Position numbers and translations under genes: made by a program. Below the pieces are notes generated by a model. It saw nothing but the letters and a program-made list of their open reading frames with translations. It had not been told where the DNA came from and searched no databases. From Lentzea nigeriaca (lineage in GTDB: Bacteria > Actinomycetota > Actinomycetes > Mycobacteriales > Pseudonocardiaceae), in assembly GCF_016907955.1 (NCBI RefSeq), contig NZ_JAFBCX010000005.1, forward strand, positions 62,001 to 126,000: a stretch of 64,000 nucleotides of DNA. Direction: 5' to 3'. This document shows positions 63,300 to 64,000 of the stretch, in pieces. Numbering within the stretch: position 1 is the first letter of the stretch; each line of letters opens with the position of its first letter.

Positions 63300-63767
63300 A
63301 TGTCGAAGACCCTGCGCTCGGCATTCGTGGGTGCCACCGCCTCCCTGGCCCTGATCTTCACGGGTGCCCCGGCCCACGCCGTGGACATCGTCGCGGTGAC
63401 CGACGACTACCTGTTCTCGAAATCCCTCACCCAGTTCACAACACTGCGCGCACAGCAGCCCTACGCCGGCCAGCTCGACTGGTCGTCCGACGGCTGCTCG
63501 TACTCGCCGGACAACCCCTTCGGCTTCAAGTTCCTGCCGACCTGCCACCGGCACGACTTCGGCTACCGCAACTACAAGCGCCAGGGGCGGTTCAACGAGA
63601 CCACGCGTCTGCGCATCGACAACAACTTCAAGTCCGACATGTACAACCAGTGCGGCGGCAACTGGGCCTGCAAGCGGACGGCCGACATCTACTACAAGGC
63701 CGTGCGCGAGTTCGGCGGGACCGCTTCGTCGACCGCCACGAGCCTCCGGCAGGCAGGGCTGAAGTAA
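63300..63767 (+). CDS. Secreted prokaryotic phospholipase A2
   Basis: The 155-residue protein has a signal peptide (cleavage near AHA/VDI, residue 27) and the actinobacterial PLA2 core: DGCSYSPDNPFGFKFLP, then CHRHDFGYRNY with the catalytic His85-Asp86 pair, and NQCGGNWACK. Cys66/Cys82 and Cys120/Cys126-type pairs can form disulfides. It hydrolyses the sn-2 ester of phospholipids outside the cell. GAGGAG precedes the ATG. It is separated from sagB by 84 bases and is probably transcribed on its own. Confidence 0.92.
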   Translation: MSKTLRSAFVGATASLALIFTGAPAHAVDIVAVTDDYLFSKSLTQFTTLRAQQPYAGQLDWSSDGCSYSPDNPFGFKFLPTCHRHDFGYRNYKRQGRFNETTRLRIDNNFKSDMYNQCGGNWACKRTADIYYKAVREFGGTASSTATSLRQAGLK

Positions 63768-63806
63768 GGCGCCGCCGACTGTCAGACCAGCCGAGTACGT
63801 TGAGAT

Positions 63807-63837
63807 GCAGGGGTTCCCAGCCAAAGGGGACCCCTGC
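63807..63837. terminator. Terminator after the phospholipase gene
   Basis: Twelve-base arms (63807-63818 and 63826-63837, one G-U pair) enclose a 7-base loop, 40 bases after the phospholipase stop. No U-tract follows. Confidence 0.75.
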
Positions 63838-63858
63838 GTCAGCTTGGGGGAACCGACC

Positions 63859-64000
63859 ATGGGCACTCACCACGCCGTCACCTGGCCACCCGCGCCGATC
63901 AAGACAGAGCGGCTGGTGCTCCGCGAGTCGGTGCCCGAAGACCGCCCGGCGTTCATAGACCTGTTCGCCTCACCAGAGGTGGGCGTCTACATCGGCGGCG
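63859..64000 (+). CDS. GNAT acetyltransferase, N-terminal part (cut by window edge)
   Basis: The 47 visible codons read IKTERLVLRESVPEDRPAFIDLF, the start of RimJ/RimL-like GNAT N-acetyltransferases (ERLxLR motif), followed by ASPEVGVYIGG. A GGGGGAACCGACC run precedes the ATG. The acetyl-CoA site is outside the window, so the substrate cannot be guessed. Confidence 0.8.
   Translation, partial: MGTHHAVTWPPAPIKTERLVLRESVPEDRPAFIDLFASPEVGVYIGG

Overview
The window comes from a high-GC actinomycete, most likely a Pseudonocardiales member (Lentzea/Saccharothrix/Actinosynnema-like). The basis is roughly 70% GC, many GTG/TTG starts, stop/start overlaps of the GTGA/ATGA type, an actinobacterial dcw cluster ending in ftsZ-pgeF-yggS-sepF, a clgR-pspA-pspM block, DUF3040 and SigD/ShbA-type sigma factors. 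The genus is inferred from gene style only. No tRNA, rRNA or CRISPR array was recognised.

Region 1 (1-23.4 kb) is the division and cell-wall cluster, read right to left: mraZ, rsmH, ftsL, ftsI, murE, murF, mraY, murD, ftsW, murG, murC, ftsQ, ftsZ, pgeF, yggS, sepF. It supplies peptidoglycan precursors and the septal machinery. Two breaks interrupt the usual order. A secreted lectin-like gene and a phytoene-desaturase-like oxidoreductase lie between ftsQ and ftsZ. A universal stress protein and a GHL15-like glycoside hydrolase lie between murE and ftsI. The mraZ promoter carries a four-copy MraZ-box array with an exact 10-bp period.

Region 2 (23.4-39 kb) starts with a decayed TnpB. It is followed by a MoxR-DUF58-transglutaminase operon, DUF3040, a secreted subtilase, an M48 metalloprotease with a helical-repeat partner, an AbiEi-like protein, and an SOS-type polymerase IV with a perfect LexA box. 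G-quadruplex motifs and a tandem pair of DnaA boxes lie just beyond dinB.

Region 3 (38.5-51.4 kb) has a divergent amidohydrolase/glutamine-synthetase pair (a split FluG-like pair) and an array of three SigD/ShbA-like sigma factors plus one divergent sigma-like protein with a methyltransferase. It continues with a second methyltransferase, ParA, Nei glycosylase, a P450, an ECF sigma with its membrane partner, pyrD and a uracil permease.

Region 4 (51.6-59.2 kb) is an envelope-stress/phospholipid block: rloA-rloB (candidate phage defence), rimO, pgsA, cinA, clgR, pspA, pspM, with argA divergent. The clgR-pspA gap contains strong RNA/DNA structures.

Region 5 (59.3-63.2 kb) is the most unusual. 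It is a compact, translationally coupled azole-type RiPP (TOMM) operon: MerR regulator, ThiF-like leader-binding protein, a membrane protein with eight consecutive cysteines near its N-terminus, YcaO cyclodehydratase and SagB-type dehydrogenase. The poly-Cys membrane protein is the only visible substrate. A secreted phospholipase A2 and the start of a GNAT acetyltransferase close the window.
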